Positions 34,220 through 46,636 of a stretch of 64,000 nt of DNA are shown piece by piece. The position numbers and the translations under genes were made by a program. How positions within the stretch are numbered: the first letter of the stretch is position 1; each line of letters begins with the position of its first letter. The stretch spans positions 30,084,914 to 30,148,913 of the forward strand of contig NC_016132.3 of the NCBI RefSeq assembly GCF_000005505.3. The letters are read 5' to 3'. Origin of the DNA: Brachypodium distachyon (taxonomy: Eukaryota > Streptophyta > Magnoliopsida > Poales > Poaceae). The notes below the pieces were generated by a model that did not search any database, was not told where the DNA came from, and saw only the letters and a list, made by a program, of their open reading frames with translations.

Positions 34220-37200
34220 TCACGGGTAGAACTTGCGCAAGTGCTCAAGATTCGAACTGTTTTGCACCGGCAAGCCTTCTTCGGTTTCCAGCCAGACAGT
34301 CCCCGGCCTGGTCACCTGCACTACCCGGAAGGGGCCCTCCCATTTCGGAGCCAGCTTGTTCCCGGCCTTCGTTCCTTGTATCCAGCGCAAGACAAGGTCT
34401 CCGACCTCGAGCTCCCTGGTACGGACTCGCCTTTCATGATAACGGCGAAGCCCCTGCTGATAGCGCGCAGCTCGTATAGCAGCCCGGCATCGAAGTTCTT
34501 CGATGAAGTTAAGATTGTCAACCCTCTGCTCATGTTGGCTCTTCTCGTCGTACGCGCGTACCCGAGGGGATCCATGCTTGAGCTTGAGGGGCAGCACCGC
34601 TTCTTCCCCGCAGACAAGGGCGAAAGGAGTTTCACTTGTTGCCCTGCTAGGTGTGGTCCTGATCGACCATAGCACGGGCTGAAGTTCTTCAATCCAGTGC
34701 TTCCCATGGCCTTTGAGCTTGTCAAAGGTTCTCGTCTTGAGCCCCCACGGCACCTCTGCGTTCGCTCTCTCCGCTTGTCTGTTGCTCCTCGGGTGAGCAA
34801 CAGAGGCGAAGTGGATTTTGGTGCCCATGCCCTCGCAGTAAGCTTGGAACACTTTGTGCCATTATCGGTGATGATGTCGTCAGGCACACCAAATCGGCAC
34901 ACAATGCCCTTGAGGAACTTGATGGCCGCCTGAGCGGTCACCTTCCCAACTGGTTCCACCTCCACCCACTTGGAGAACTTGTCGATGGCCACGAGCAAAT
35001 ACTCGTAGCCGCCAACCACTCTCGGCCGCTTGCCGACGATGTCCAGCCCCCAGACCGCGAACGGCCAGGAGGATGGAATGACTTGCAGGGCTTGCGCCAG
35101 TTGATTACTCTTCTTCGCATGGAATTGGCACGCCTCGCATGTCTTGACCAGTTGCTCGACATCGGCTAGTGCTGTCGGCCAGTAGAAGCCGTGCCGAAAA
35201 GCCTTGCCGGCCAAAACCCAGGAGGCCACATGGTGCGAGCATGTGCCTCGGTGTATATCTTCCAGGAGTGCGCGCCCTTCGTCTTGGGGCACGCAGAGGA
35301 GTTTTATTCCGTTTGCACGCCTCCGGTAGAAATTCCCGTCTACCAGAGCATACATCTTGGCTTGCCGGGCTACGCGCTCCGTGCCAACGTCGTCTTCTGG
35401 GAGGGCTTCCACCTTGAGGTAGCGGGCGATGTCCACCGCCCAAGGCGGGGTTTCCCTGCTCGTGCGTGGCGCCACATCGGTAGCATTGACCTCCGCTGTT
35501 GCGGGGTTTCCGTCGGTTGCCGGGGGGGCTTCCCCGGCTGCCAGCTTGGGAGTGACTGAAGGCGCGGTCTGCCAGTGCCAGAACACTCCCGCCGGGACCT
35601 TCCGGCGCTCTGCTGCCCACTTGGACAGTTCATCAGCCGCGAAGTTATCCTTGTGCTTGATGTGCTCGAATCGCAAACCCTTGAACTTGTGTTCTAGCTT
35701 GCGGACTTCATCCACGTACGCTGCCATCTGCGGACAGTCGTAGTCCTTGTTAACCTGGTTGATCACGAGCTGCAAATCCCCGCAGACAACCAGGCGCTTA
35801 ATATCGAGGGCGATCGTCACCCGCAACCCTGCGAGCAACCCCTCGTACTCAGCTGTGTTGTTGGTGGAGTTGGGGAAGTCGAGTTGGATGGCGAACTTCA
35901 ACTGGTCTCCTGTGGGCGACTCGATGACGACTCCGGTGCCAGCCCCCTGCAGGCTGAATGCGCCGTCGAAGTACATGACCCAGTGGCCTTCGTCCAGCCT
36001 GCCGGGTAGGCTGGTCTCTGGGTCCTCTTCTTCTATGCCCGTCGAGGTCCACTCTGCAACGAAATCAGCCACAGCGGCAATCTCGATACTCTTGGTGTTC
36101 GTGAAGTGCAGATCAAACTCTGACAGCTCCATCCTCCCGGTGGCTTCACGGTTGGTGAGGGCCCGCTCGAGGCAGAACCCTGACACCACCGTGACGCGGT
36201 GCACCTGGAAGTAGTGGCGCAGCTTGCGGGATGCAAGCAGAATCCCCAGCAAGAGCTTCTGCACTTGCGGGTACCGCACGTGTGCGTCGTGCAACACCGT
36301 GCTGACGAAGTACACCGGATGCTGCGTGAGCCGCTTGCGGGGTATCGACGCTGCCGGCTCAGTGGCGGTTCCTGGGTCCGAGGCGGTTGCCGGGACTGGC
36401 TCAGCCCCCTGCCCCGCAACCCCAGCCCCCGGGAGATCTTCTTCTCTCTCGGCGACAAGCACCAAGCTAAGCACTTGGTCAGTCGCCGCTAGGTAGAGCA
36501 GCAGAGGCTCGCCCGGCTTGGGGCGACAAGGATAGGCGGCGACTTCAGGTACCGCTTCAGGTCCTGGAACGCCACCTCAGCCTCAGGGGTCCAATCGATT
36601 GGGCCCTTCTTCTTCATTACCTTGAAGAAAGGCAGGGCGCGTTCACCCAGCCTTGAAATGAAGCGCCCCAGCACGGCAACGCAGCCGTTGAGGCGCTGGA
36701 CGTCTTTCACCTTGCGGGGAGCCTCCATTGTCTCGATAGCTTCTATCTTCTTTGGGTTGGCTTGAATCCCCCTGTGTGAAACCAAGAAGCCCAAAAGCTG
36801 CCCTGAGTCTACACCAAAGGTGCACTTCTCAGGGTTCAATTTGAGCTTGATCCTGTGGAGGTTATCAAATGTCTCCCGCACGTCATCAATAAGCGAGTCC
36901 CCGCACTTTGACTTGATGACGATATCATCCATGTAGGCCTCAACGTTTCGGCCTAGCTGGGGTCCCAAGCATTCGCGTAATGCACGCTGGAATGTTGAGC
37001 CCGCGTTCTTCAACCCGAAAGGCATGCACCTGTAACAGTAGCAGCCAACCGGGGTGATGAATGCCGTTTTCTCCTCGTCCTCGACTGCCATCTTAATTTG
37101 ATGGTAGCCGGAAAAAGCATCCAAAAGCCACAACAAATCAGAACCGGCAGTGGAATCTACTATTTGATCAATGCGGGGTACAGGGAAAGGGTCTTTAGGA

Positions 37201-40200
37201 CATGCACTATTTAAATCGGTAAAGTCTACACACATGCGCAGTTTATTCTCCCTCTTGGGTACTACAACTGGGTTTGCAAACCAAGTGGGGTATAGTACTT
37301 TCCTGATAGCCCGCAGCCTTTAGCTTGTCCACTTCTTGCTTGATGAAGCCTTTGCGCTCCTGTGCTTGCCGGCGGACCTTCTGCTTGACGGGGTGGGCGT
37401 CTGGAGGCACCGCCAGTCGATGCTCGATCACCTCCCTAGGGACTCCGGGAAGATCCGATGGTTCCAAAGCGAACACGTCGGAGTTCTCCCGAAGGAAAGT
37501 GATGAGGGCGCTTTCCTATTTGACATCGAGGTTCGCACCGATGGTGACGGTGCGCTCCTCGTTGCCGACTTGGAGGAGCAGCTTCTTCACCTTGACGGCC
37601 TCCTTCTTGAGCTTCTGGCCCTTGTTGGGGCACGAGCTCGAGCTTGTGCTTCCCCCGGCTAGTGGTTGCGGGGTAACACGAGCCTTCTTCGCTGGTGGGT
37701 GATCGCCCGGCAGCAAGCCTTCGCTTCCGGCGACGCCCTCGTCACCAGAATCGGCTGCGGCGGCAGCCTTGACGACCTCGCCAACACACCAAGCCGCGTC
37801 CTTGAGATCGCACTTGATGGAGAGGACCCCGTATGTGGACGGCATCTTCATCACGCCATAGGCGCAATGGGTTGCCGCCATGAACTTGATCAGCGCCGGC
37901 AGACCAAGGATCCCGTTGTACGGCAACAGGGTGTGAGCCACGTCAAATACGAGGTGCTCAGTTATAAACGCTTCCCGGGACTCGAAGGTAACCCGGCAGC
38001 GTGATGCGCCCTCCCGGGGTTCACCTCCCGGAATGGGTCAGTGGGCTTCATCTGCTCCAGCGGAAGCTGAAGCTTCTCCACCAACCTGGCGGACAGGAGG
38101 TTTAACCCCGCTCCGTTGTCCACCAGCACCATGGTCACTGTCATGTAGTTGATGATCAGTGAGACCACGAAGGGCAGAACCCCTGACCCCAGTTGCCAGG
38201 CTGGGTGATCGTCAGAGTTGAAGGTGATCGGCACGTGCGACCACTTCAACGGCTGCTGCGTCTCCATGTCCGGCAACAGCACACACACCTCCCGGGTGAG
38301 ACGCTTAACCGTGCTATAGGATGGGAGAGCGTAAGCTCCCCCATGGATGCAGGCGACGCCGCGAGGCTCCTGGAAGCCGGGCTCGTCGCCCTCGCTGTAA
38401 TCGGACCCGCGCTGCTCCTCAGCGCGAGCCTTGTCTCATCCCCGGGGAGGCCGGTCCGTGCCGGCACGAACTTGGCCGCGACCCCCCTAGGCTTCTTCTC
38501 TGCCGGCATCTCCGCCGGCAGGCTTCGCTCCAGCACTGGGGTCATCCGGGCAATCGCGAGAGAGATGCCCGATATCCCCACAGTTGAACCAGGCGCCGGC
38601 TGCCCGGCGCTCCTCGTGGCGCTGCTCGCGCCTCTGCATGATACCCTGCAGGATGCGGACATCCTGCGCGTCATGGGTGGCGTTGGCGTGGATGGGGCAG
38701 CGGGGCGCATCGCCCGGTTTGCCACCAGACCCGCCAGCGGACGAGGCCTTTTTAGCAGGCCTCGAGGCAGCCCCCGGTTCCGCAGCAAGCACTTGCTTCC
38801 TACTGCAAGCGGGACTCCTTCTTCTGCGAGCCCTCAGCAGGACTCGCGGCAGCCTTAGCTGCAAGTTCAGGCGCCAAGTGCCCTTCCTCGGCCATGGCGC
38901 ACTTGTGCGCCAAGGCGTAGAGCTCATGCGTCGTCGGGATCCGGTGCGTGCTCAACTTCTCACGCATCTTGGGGTCACGGACGTTGATGGCGAAGGTGTT
39001 GATGATGGCGGAAGCCTCCGCTTCAGGGATGGAGTAGGAGAGACTAGAGAAGCGGTTGATGAAGCTCCGCAACGTCTCCCCCGGTTTCTGCACGACCGCG
39101 TGCAGCTCCGCCATGGTTCCCAGGCGCTTGTAGCTGCCCTAGAACACGTTCACAAACTGCTCGCGCAGGTCAGCCCAAGAGGCTATGGACCCAGCGGGCA
39201 GGTTGAGCAATCAGGTCCTCACTGACCCCTTGAGGACCATCGGGAACCAGTTGGCCCTGACCTTGTCGTCCGCGCCGATGGCGTGCATCCCCAACGTGTA
39301 GGTCAGGAGAAAATCCTTGGGGTTCACGGTCCCATCGTACGTCTCGAGCGCTGGTGCTCGGCACTTGACGGGCCATGTCACCCTGCGCAGCTCGCGAGTA
39401 AACGCGGCACAGCGTTCCTTGGCACCCATGGGAGCATCCTCCTGCTCTTCTGGGCGTTGGCGTTCTGCCTCATGCCGGTGCCGGCGCTCCAAGCGCTGGC
39501 AGAGGTCTTCTTGCTGGCGAGCGTTCAGGATACCCCGCGCGTCACCCCATGTAACGGTCGGTGACGAATCCGAGGACCCCTCGGGATCCTCGCCTCCTTG
39601 CCCTCCCTGCGAGGGAGGGTGCTCTCCATGCCCTGAGACGCGGGGCGCGTCTCTGCGTCGCGGGTTCTGCCCCCGGCCTGAACCGGCCGGGGCGCCCTCG
39701 CCTTGCGGCTGCTGGGTGGCGAGTGCGAGGAGCGCGTCCAGCTCCGTACTCCATGCTTCATGCGCCGGCGTGCCTTGCGGTGGCTCGTACCGCACCATGA
39801 CGTGCGCGGCTATGATGGCTTCTGCCGGGGTTTGGGCGGGAGGCTGCCGATTCTCTGACTGGCTGCCCTTCGCCCTGTCCCCCGGCGCCCTCGGGTGAGT
39901 GGGGCGGGATTCCGTCGGCGTCGCACGCGACGTGCTGTGCTCTTGGTGCAGCTGCCGCTGCGCGTCTTCGGCCCACGAGTGGACTCGTTGGCCGGCGCGT
40001 GCGGCATCGTGGCCGCTCGCGCGACTGGCTCCGGCGCTGGGAGCCGCAGGCCCCCTCAGCCGGTTGTCTGCCAACAGCCGAGGAGGTGGCGGTGGCAGCT
40101 GCGACTGCTGCTGCTGCACCCGGGCAGGCTCAGGGTTCTCCTGATCCTGCGACGTGGGCTACACATCGTGTGACTGCGTGTGCGCCGCTGGGGCACCACG

Positions 40201-40239
40201 CGGATCGATTCGAGAGTCGCCAGCCCGCTTGGGAGGCAT
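34220..40239 (-). pseudogene. Gag-pol of Tat-C, full length with frameshifts
   Basis: Gag begins at the ATG at 40,239 (MPPKRAGDSRIDPRGA), with an early TAG soon after. The capsid-like region is at about 39,250. The zinc knuckle near 38,590 reads WFNCGDIGHLSRDC, with the first Cys lost. Protease has VDNGAGLNLLSA near 38,110. RT (about 36,489-37,470) keeps FLDAFSGYHQIKM, CMPFGLKNAGS and the catalytic YMDD, then is frameshifted near 36,525. RNase H has FDGAFS, AEYEGLLAGL and NFAADELSKW. Integrase has the H/C zinc motif, GLDIVGK and ITDNGT, where a 13-bp deletion shifts the frame (about 34,850). It resumes with NRQAERANA and ends at 34,220 after KWEGPFRVVQVTRPG. It includes the catalytic blocks lost from Tat-A, but is also dead. 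Confidence 0.9.
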
Positions 40240-40324
40240 AGTGACGAGTTCTGTCGTCGATGGAGACAGAGCTGATATAGTTGTAGGCGATGACGCCGGC
40301 GGTCATCGACGAGCTCTCCGCACA

Positions 40325-40346
40325 CCCCCCTACCTGGCGCGCCAGA
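40325..40346 (-). other. Primer-binding-site region of Tat-C
   Basis: Directly inside the 5' LTR, the minus strand reads TCTGGCGCGCCAGGTAGGGG. Position fits a tRNA primer site starting TGG; I cannot name the tRNA. Tat-A has the related TCTGGCGCGTCAGGAGAG at 14,527-14,544. Confidence 0.5.
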
Positions 40347-41263
40347 TGTCGTAGCCCGGGGCTTAGACACCGGGGATGCGAGGCACCCCCTTTTTGGTTC
40401 GACAGTGGGCGTTGGGGATCGCTCCGACGATCGCCGGCGAGGCCAATGACGGGCGCTGGAATGCACAAGTCGGTTTACCGAGGTTCGGGCCACCCAGAGG
40501 TGTAAAACCCTACGTCATGCTTCTGAGTGTTTATTAACCAAAGAACAGGTGTTTACAAGGTTGCCGCGGGACTCCCCAGGCGCTCTCTTCCCTTTTTGCT
40601 AAGTGGCTACTTGCTACTTCTGGACTAGATCTCTAGGGATTGCAACCTCAGCTTCTGTCTAACCTTTGGAAATCGGAACCCCTTGACCGGTGGCGTGGGT
40701 CCTCCTTTTATACTCAAGGGGATACCACAGGTGCCACAGTTTGCATGGGGGACGCGCCCTAGGACACGCATCAAACAGGGACCCAAGGCAGCTTCCTTCG
40801 CTGCGCTGGCATGCATGCACGGTGAGATGCACTGTAGCTAGGGCCACACGTGCCCTAGATTCACTACAAGCTATTCACTGCAGGTTGACTAGACGGGTAA
40901 CCTCCTCCCTGTCAGAGCATTTAATGCTCAGTTTGTGCCACACTCCATGCTCTGACCAGCCCTGCACAAAAGGAGCCTTCCGAGCAGCCACGTGGCGTCG
41001 CTACCCTGCGCCAGAGAACACTCTCCTCGGCAGGTGGGCTTCCCCGGGGGCGTCCTGACGGGGGTCTTCACGCTGTCTTCTGGGGTAATCCCCGTAGCCC
41101 GGCTAGTCCTGGTCCACGGCAACCCCCTTCTCAGGCTCCTGCCGGGCTGGTGCCTTTCCGGTCAGCTCGCACTGCGCTGCCCAGGGTGCCGTCCTTGCGG
41201 GAAGCAAGTGAGGCGACCCACGCGTTGTGCAACGGTGGTACCCCGGATGCCACTAGTGCGACA
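40347..41263 (-). repeat. 5' LTR of Tat-C
   Basis: This 917-bp LTR on the plus strand starts TGTCGTAGCCCGGGG and ends CTAGTGCGACA, so its ends form the inverted repeat TGTCG...CGACA. The minus-strand TATA box is at about 40,705-40,715. Confidence 0.9.
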
Positions 41264-44018
41264 CGAGTCTTCTATGCCAGAGCCACCCTAGTGAAGATTT
41301 TGCAACCTGACATATAAGGGGTGAGTATGAGGAGTCTACAAAATTTACAAGATAAAGATTACCCTTTCTTCACCCTCTGAAGACAAAAGAGTTATCCTTT
41401 TCTTAAGTACATACACATATGGTCTTGTGAAGCAAACTATTAGTCCATGATCACATAGTTGAGCAACAGATAGAAGATTATATCCAAGAGATTCAACAAG
41501 AAGTACTTCATTGATAGACAGGTCATTTTCCTTAGAGATAGCAACTTTACCGAGACCAATTACCTTTCCCTTACCATTGTCACCAAAAGTGATGTTCTCA
41601 TGATGTTGAGGACCAAGTTCTAAAGAGCTAAACATTTTCTTCTCACCGGTCATGTGATTCGTACATTCGGAGTCTATGACCCACTTCTTTCCTCCGGATA
41701 CATATGCCTACGTAGAAAGTTAGGCTCATTTAGCCACCCATGTCTTCATGGGTTCCTGCATGTTAGTGGAACTTGAAGAACACAAGGCATCACGGAAAAA
41801 TGCAATGGCGAATTTTGGCACCCAAATTTGAGGTTTTGCATGTTCTCCACGCATTATGGTTCTAGTGAAATTAGCTCTCACTTTGTTATCCTTACCCATC
41901 CTCAGAATGTAAGATTCATTAACATGGAATATCGGGTAAGCACGTGAAGTATTAGGACGCTTTGAAGCATCCTTGCGAGGATTCAAGTTCCCCACAAATT
42001 GAGGAACCTCAGCATACTTCCCTCTTCCTTGGACAAATGTTGTAGGGGGATATTGCTCAAGGAGCCAAGCATCACCGTTGACATTGTATTTCCTCTCAAA
42101 ACCGATACCTTCCTTGCGACGGTGAGGAATTTGAAGACCAAAAATCTGGTTCAAGGTTTCAGTCCCTTGGTGACACTTGAGGATACCAGCCTCAATCTGC
42201 TTCTTAAACTTAGCATTCTCTTCAACCAATGAGAGATCACTAGATGAAGGGTTAGTGACAGCAGTGCAAGATTCAACAATAGAAATAGTAATGCTAGAAG
42301 CAACATCAGGTGAATCAATTGAAGCAGGGAAATCAGTTTGAGTCACAGCATTTGAAGTAGTGATTTGAGGAATATTGTTTAATGAAGAATTGCATTTAAA
42401 ACATATTTCAGAGGAATCATCATTTTGAGGTAAGTTGACCGACTTAGCATTGAGATCAAGATTCACAGATTTGAGATTCTCATAAGAGTTCTTCAGATTA
42501 TCATGCTCGAGTTTTATTGAAACTTAGTTAAGACTAGTCTCAGCATGAACTTTCTTCAGATCCTTATGAGGCTCTTCCATGGCCCGAAACTTAGACTTGA
42601 GTCTTCTGAGTTCATTAGCCATGTTAGTGTTAAGCAAATCTTCTTGTTTCTCAACAATGAACTGAGTTCTTTCATATGTCATGGGTTCAGATTCTTCATT
42701 ATCAGTTTCATCATTATCACTAAAATTTATTTCAACTTCACTAAGAGACGATACTTTAGAGAATTTTGCCATGAAGCATGATGGTGAGTTGCGATCGTCC
42801 CGGAGGCATCTTCAGACGATGAATCTACAGAGTCGAACCGTGAAGTCTTCTCTTTGGCAGATGAAATAGCTATGGCCAATCCGGCGACACCGTCTTCAGA
42901 CTCAGAATCAGATGATTCTTCAGACGATGAAGAGTCTGAGTTCCATTCACCAACATGTGCTCTAGAGTAATACTTGCCCTTCTTCTTGTGAGCAGAGTCG
43001 TTATTCCAATCCTTCTTCTTGTGACAATCATGGCTCTTTTGTGAGGGTGTTTCTTGAATCCCTTCTTCTCATTGTCTTCATCAGCTTTCTCGGGACATTC
43101 AGCGATGAAGTGCCCTTTCTTGCCACAGTTGAAGCAAGCTCGTTTGGCCATATTAGATTTCTTCCGATGAGCAGATTTCTGATACTTGGAGGAGCTGGAT
43201 TCACTTTGATGCTTTAGTTTGTTTCCAAACTTTCTTCCAAACTTCTTATTGAACCTCTTCACAAACAGAGCAAGCTCATCACTGGAGTTGGATTCTTCAT
43301 CAGACGAAGATGAGTCTTCAGATTTTTCACTGGAGCTGACGATCTTCTTGGATGATTTCTTGGCCTCGAGTGCAATGATCTTCTTCGAACTAGATCCAGG
43401 ACCATGGATCATCTTCTTTTCTTCCTGATCAAGCTCATAGGACACAATTCTTCCAAGCACCCAGGTAGGGGTTAACTCCTTGAAGTCTGGTCGATGCTTG
43501 ATCAACTCACAGACAGTGGTGTACTCCATGGGAAGAGTTCGAAGAAACCTTCTGTTTTGCATCAAGTAAGTGATATTGTGATCGTCAAGAGTATTCAGCT
43601 CATTCACAATGGTGCTCATACGATCATAGACTGAAGAAACAGTCTCATTGGGCTCAAGCACAAGTCTGTCAAACTGACTGATGAGGCAAGTAACTCTAGA
43701 ATCTTTGATAGTGGTTGTCCCTTTATGAACTTCAGCGAGAAGATCCCAAATCTTCTTGGAATCAACAAGGTTACTGATCTTGTTAAACTCAGCATCACTG
43801 ACAGTTGAGAACATGATATCACAGGCTTTGGCGTTCGCTTGATACTTCTTTAGAGATATAGCATCATATCCAGAGATGGGGCCCTGAGGAACAACAAAAC
43901 CGTTTGTGACTGCTTCCCAAGCACAAGGGTCAATAGATATGATGTGAGTTTTAATTCGATTTTTCCAAAAACCATAATTGGTACTGCTAAGAACAGGTAA
44001 CTTCCCTTCCTTAGACAT
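41264..44018 (-). pseudogene. Copia gag and start of pol, truncated
   Basis: Gag opens at the ATG at 44,018 with LPVLSSTNYGFWKNRIKTH and ISLKKYQANAKACDIM, the usual copia gag fold. An acidic serine-rich segment and a canonical zinc knuckle (CFNCGKKGHFIAEC, about 43,100-43,140) follow. The frame then breaks, and further gag/linker pieces occur at 42,524-42,772 and 41,726-42,466. The pre-integrase part (MTGEKKMFSSL, ITFGDNGKGKVIGLGKV, LLSVAQLCDHG) is at 41,345-41,653, then a shifted frame reads KSSLGWLWHRRL up to 41,264, where Tat-C interrupts. Nothing downstream remains. Confidence 0.85.
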
Positions 44019-44058
44019 ACTTTTTCCTTAGGTGGTTAAACCAAAATAAGGAAACCTT

Positions 44059-44070
44059 GCTCTGATACCA
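44059..44070 (-). other. Primer-binding site of the copia element
   Basis: The minus strand reads TGGTATCAGAGC two bases inside the LTR, the complement of the initiator methionine tRNA 3' end used by most plant copia elements. Confidence 0.9.
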
Positions 44071-44072
44071 AG

Positions 44073-45266
44073 TGAAAGATCGAGTACGTCACAAAGGAGG
44101 GGGGTGAATGTGACCAATTTTAAGTTTACTTCAAAAATGAAGACTGAATACAGTCACGGTACTTCGACTACAGAGATTTTACTTAGCAAATTTTAGAGTT
44201 GCAGCGGAATGAAGAAAGATGAACAAGTTAAGCAGTAGCAGTGAAGACAAGAACAGTAAGAACAGTTGTACTTCAACAGAGAGTATAAGATTGAGGAACG
44301 ATATCACCAGAACACGAAGACACAGGGATTTGTTTTCCGAAGTTCAGATTGTTGGCACAATCCTACGTCTCCGTTGAGGGGGCTGAGTCACACAAGACTC
44401 GCGGACACACAAGTCCACCCAATCCTCCTGAGCTAAGACCTAAGTCTCGCCCAGTTACTCATGGTAAATCTTGAGATGATCTCCGGACCTTCACAGACTG
44501 GTTGATTGCGAATCACAAGCTTTGATTGCTCTTCAACACTGACTCCTAGCCGTCTAGGTGATGATAATCACTAAGACTAACAAGCTTCAAGTGTTCCGCT
44601 AGAGAGGGAATCCCATTCTTCACGCTCAGTTCAGCTCTAAGGGTTTTCTCAAGTGTACTTCAAAGCATCTCCTTGGAGATCACCACCGAAACCGTTCGGG
44701 GTGGGTCATCTTATATATCCTTGGCCACCGCCGATCTAGCCATTGTGACCCGTTGGATAAAGTGATCCCTGAGACTCCAGCTCACACTTTATCTCTTTGT
44801 CTCACAATGGTTAGATTACGTGGTCAAAACATAAAGCGACAAAGTTTTTCAAACACATTTGAAATCAGAGTGAAGACTTCACGCGGAAGTTTCTGTGAAG
44901 CCTGAAATGCTTCATTCTTCACTCCGACGAAAAACACTCACACAGAAAATGGTTTTCGCCTAAGCTGAACATGAAGAATGGGTTTCACCTAAACCAGCTC
45001 CACACTTCAAACCCCCCTTAATTGTACGGCGTTCCTATACTCAAGTGAAGAAAAAGTGACGGAAATACCTATGAAGAAAGCTACGCTTCACATTCTTCTC
45101 CGTTCTTCACTGAGTTCTTCATACTTCAAGCCAGTACCTGTACTTCAATTTTTAGGGGTCGTCGATGCTGGCTAAACCAACTCTTCTGAAGAACTAAAAC
45201 CTGAAACACTCCGTGTAACTCATTAGTTCCTCAACCATGTTGTCATCATTCATCAAAACCCATACA
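44073..45266 (-). repeat. 5' LTR of the copia element
   Basis: On the plus strand it starts TGAAAGATCGAGTACG next to the primer site. I place the outer end at CCCATACA (45,266), so the LTR reads TGTATGGG...CTTTCA on the minus strand, about 1.19 kb. A TATATAAG on the minus strand lies at about 44,711. The outer boundary is a judgement, since the second LTR is missing. Confidence 0.7.
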
Positions 45267-46636
45267 GGGGCAAGGTTTCCCTTTTAAGCGTGTGGCTTCG
45301 GTCTTTCGCGACAATTGGCGGGCATACTGGACCAAGCGCTCCTCCATCTATGTTGTCGGTCTCTCTCCCAAAACGGCTCATGAAATGTTTCTCTCCAAAA
45401 CCTCTGCACCTAAATCGCACCCCCTCCCTCACCGCCGCCGTAGTGCACGCACCAGGCTAAGCCCGCACGGTGTCGACGATAGCGAGGCCCTGGTTCCCTG
45501 GCTCGGTCAGTGAGGCGGCCAGACTACGGATCCGCGACACTTGGCGGCGGCTGGCCCTTGCTGCGTCCTGGCAGCGGCGGGCAGGTCACACCGTGTCCTG
45601 GCAACGGCACCCGTCTGTCCAGGCCGCGGTGTGTGGCTTGCCGAGGTGGCTGGCCCTTGGCTCCCCACGGTGGTAGCGGCGGCGCCTGGACGCGTCCTGG
45701 CCTTGGTGCGTGGCGGCGGCAGGTCTTCCATGACCACTTTCGCAGCTCTTTATTTTTGTTTCGAAAATGAGGTTGAAACTACCGGTTTCTACATCAAAAT
45801 GATGCACAAGTAAGGGCAGCCGCCACCAAGCATCAAACAATGAGCTGCACTATGGTCAGTTTCACGCTCCAAGTGCTCACAACCGGAAGGACGGCATATC
45901 AAGGGAAATTGGGGGAGCATTCCAAGAATACTAGGGGTTGGGGCGCGCCCTTGCGCGCCTCCTATGACAGTATTTGGGGGACGTGCGTTTCTGCAGTGGG
46001 CAGATGCAGGCTTAAAATTTCTTATGCGGGACATATACAGGTTTCTGCCAATGATAGCAATCAATGCAAGCCAAACGACTCAGCATATAACAATGCTCTC
46101 AAGAGAACCAATTTATTTAGCATTTTTAGCTTCTCATTTATCTTCTTCTTTCTTTCTTTAGCTAATGATGCTTCCCCCGCTTGATTGTTTCTTGACAACA
46201 GATTAGAGGAAATTAATTCAATTACAAGAGGAGATCAAGTTTACAGGAAATTAAGTCAATTACAAGAGGAGATCAATGATTTGTATTGCTGCTAATCTCT
46301 CAATGTATATGTATGAAGTTCAATTAACCAAAAAAATAAAGGATGCAAAACGATAAAGCACACACGCCCGACTGAGTCATCTATTCTTCAACTATTTACA
46401 TTCGGGTTTCCACATTCTTTTTGAACAAAAATACAGCCAAATGAAACGAGAACCATTTTAGCCTCTTCTTTCGACAGGAAGGATGGTATGCTTGTAAATC
46501 TGCATCTGAGCAGAGCACCCAAGAGCACCCCAAACATTTGGTGGCTGGACTTAAGAACTCTAGAACACCTGGAGATGGTGGAGGTGAACTTGGTTCTGTT
46601 CTTTAAGGCTGATGTTTGAGGAATGCCCTAACTGGG
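45267..46636. other. No gene recognised
   Basis: A GC-rich stretch (about 45,420-45,960) is followed by AT-rich sequence. Short open frames exist on both strands but show no recognisable domain or splice pattern. A short direct repeat (AAATTAATTCAATTACAAGAGGAGATCAA-type, given here only by position) occurs at about 46,208-46,275. Confidence 0.4.

Larger units (their letters stand above)
27939..41263 (-). mobile_element. Tat-C: nearly complete minus-oriented Tat-type gypsy element
   Basis: About 13.3 kb: 5' LTR 40,347-41,263, primer-site region about 40,325-40,346, gag-pol 40,239-34,220, repeat-bearing noncoding zone 34,219-32,730, antisense gene 29,271-32,729 on the plus strand, a GCCCGGGGACTAC tract next to 28,867, and 3' LTR 27,939-28,866. 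The outermost 15 bp or so of the 3' LTR is missing. It is inserted in the pre-integrase region of a copia element; 41,264-41,268 (CGAGT) would be one target duplication, with the other lost. Confidence 0.9.
41264..45266 (-). mobile_element. Copia-type LTR retrotransposon, 5' part
   Basis: It consists of the 5' LTR (44,073-45,266), a primer site, gag, and the start of pol. It is cut at 41,264 by Tat-C. The rest of integrase, RT and the 3' LTR are not in the window, having been removed by later rearrangement. Confidence 0.85.
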
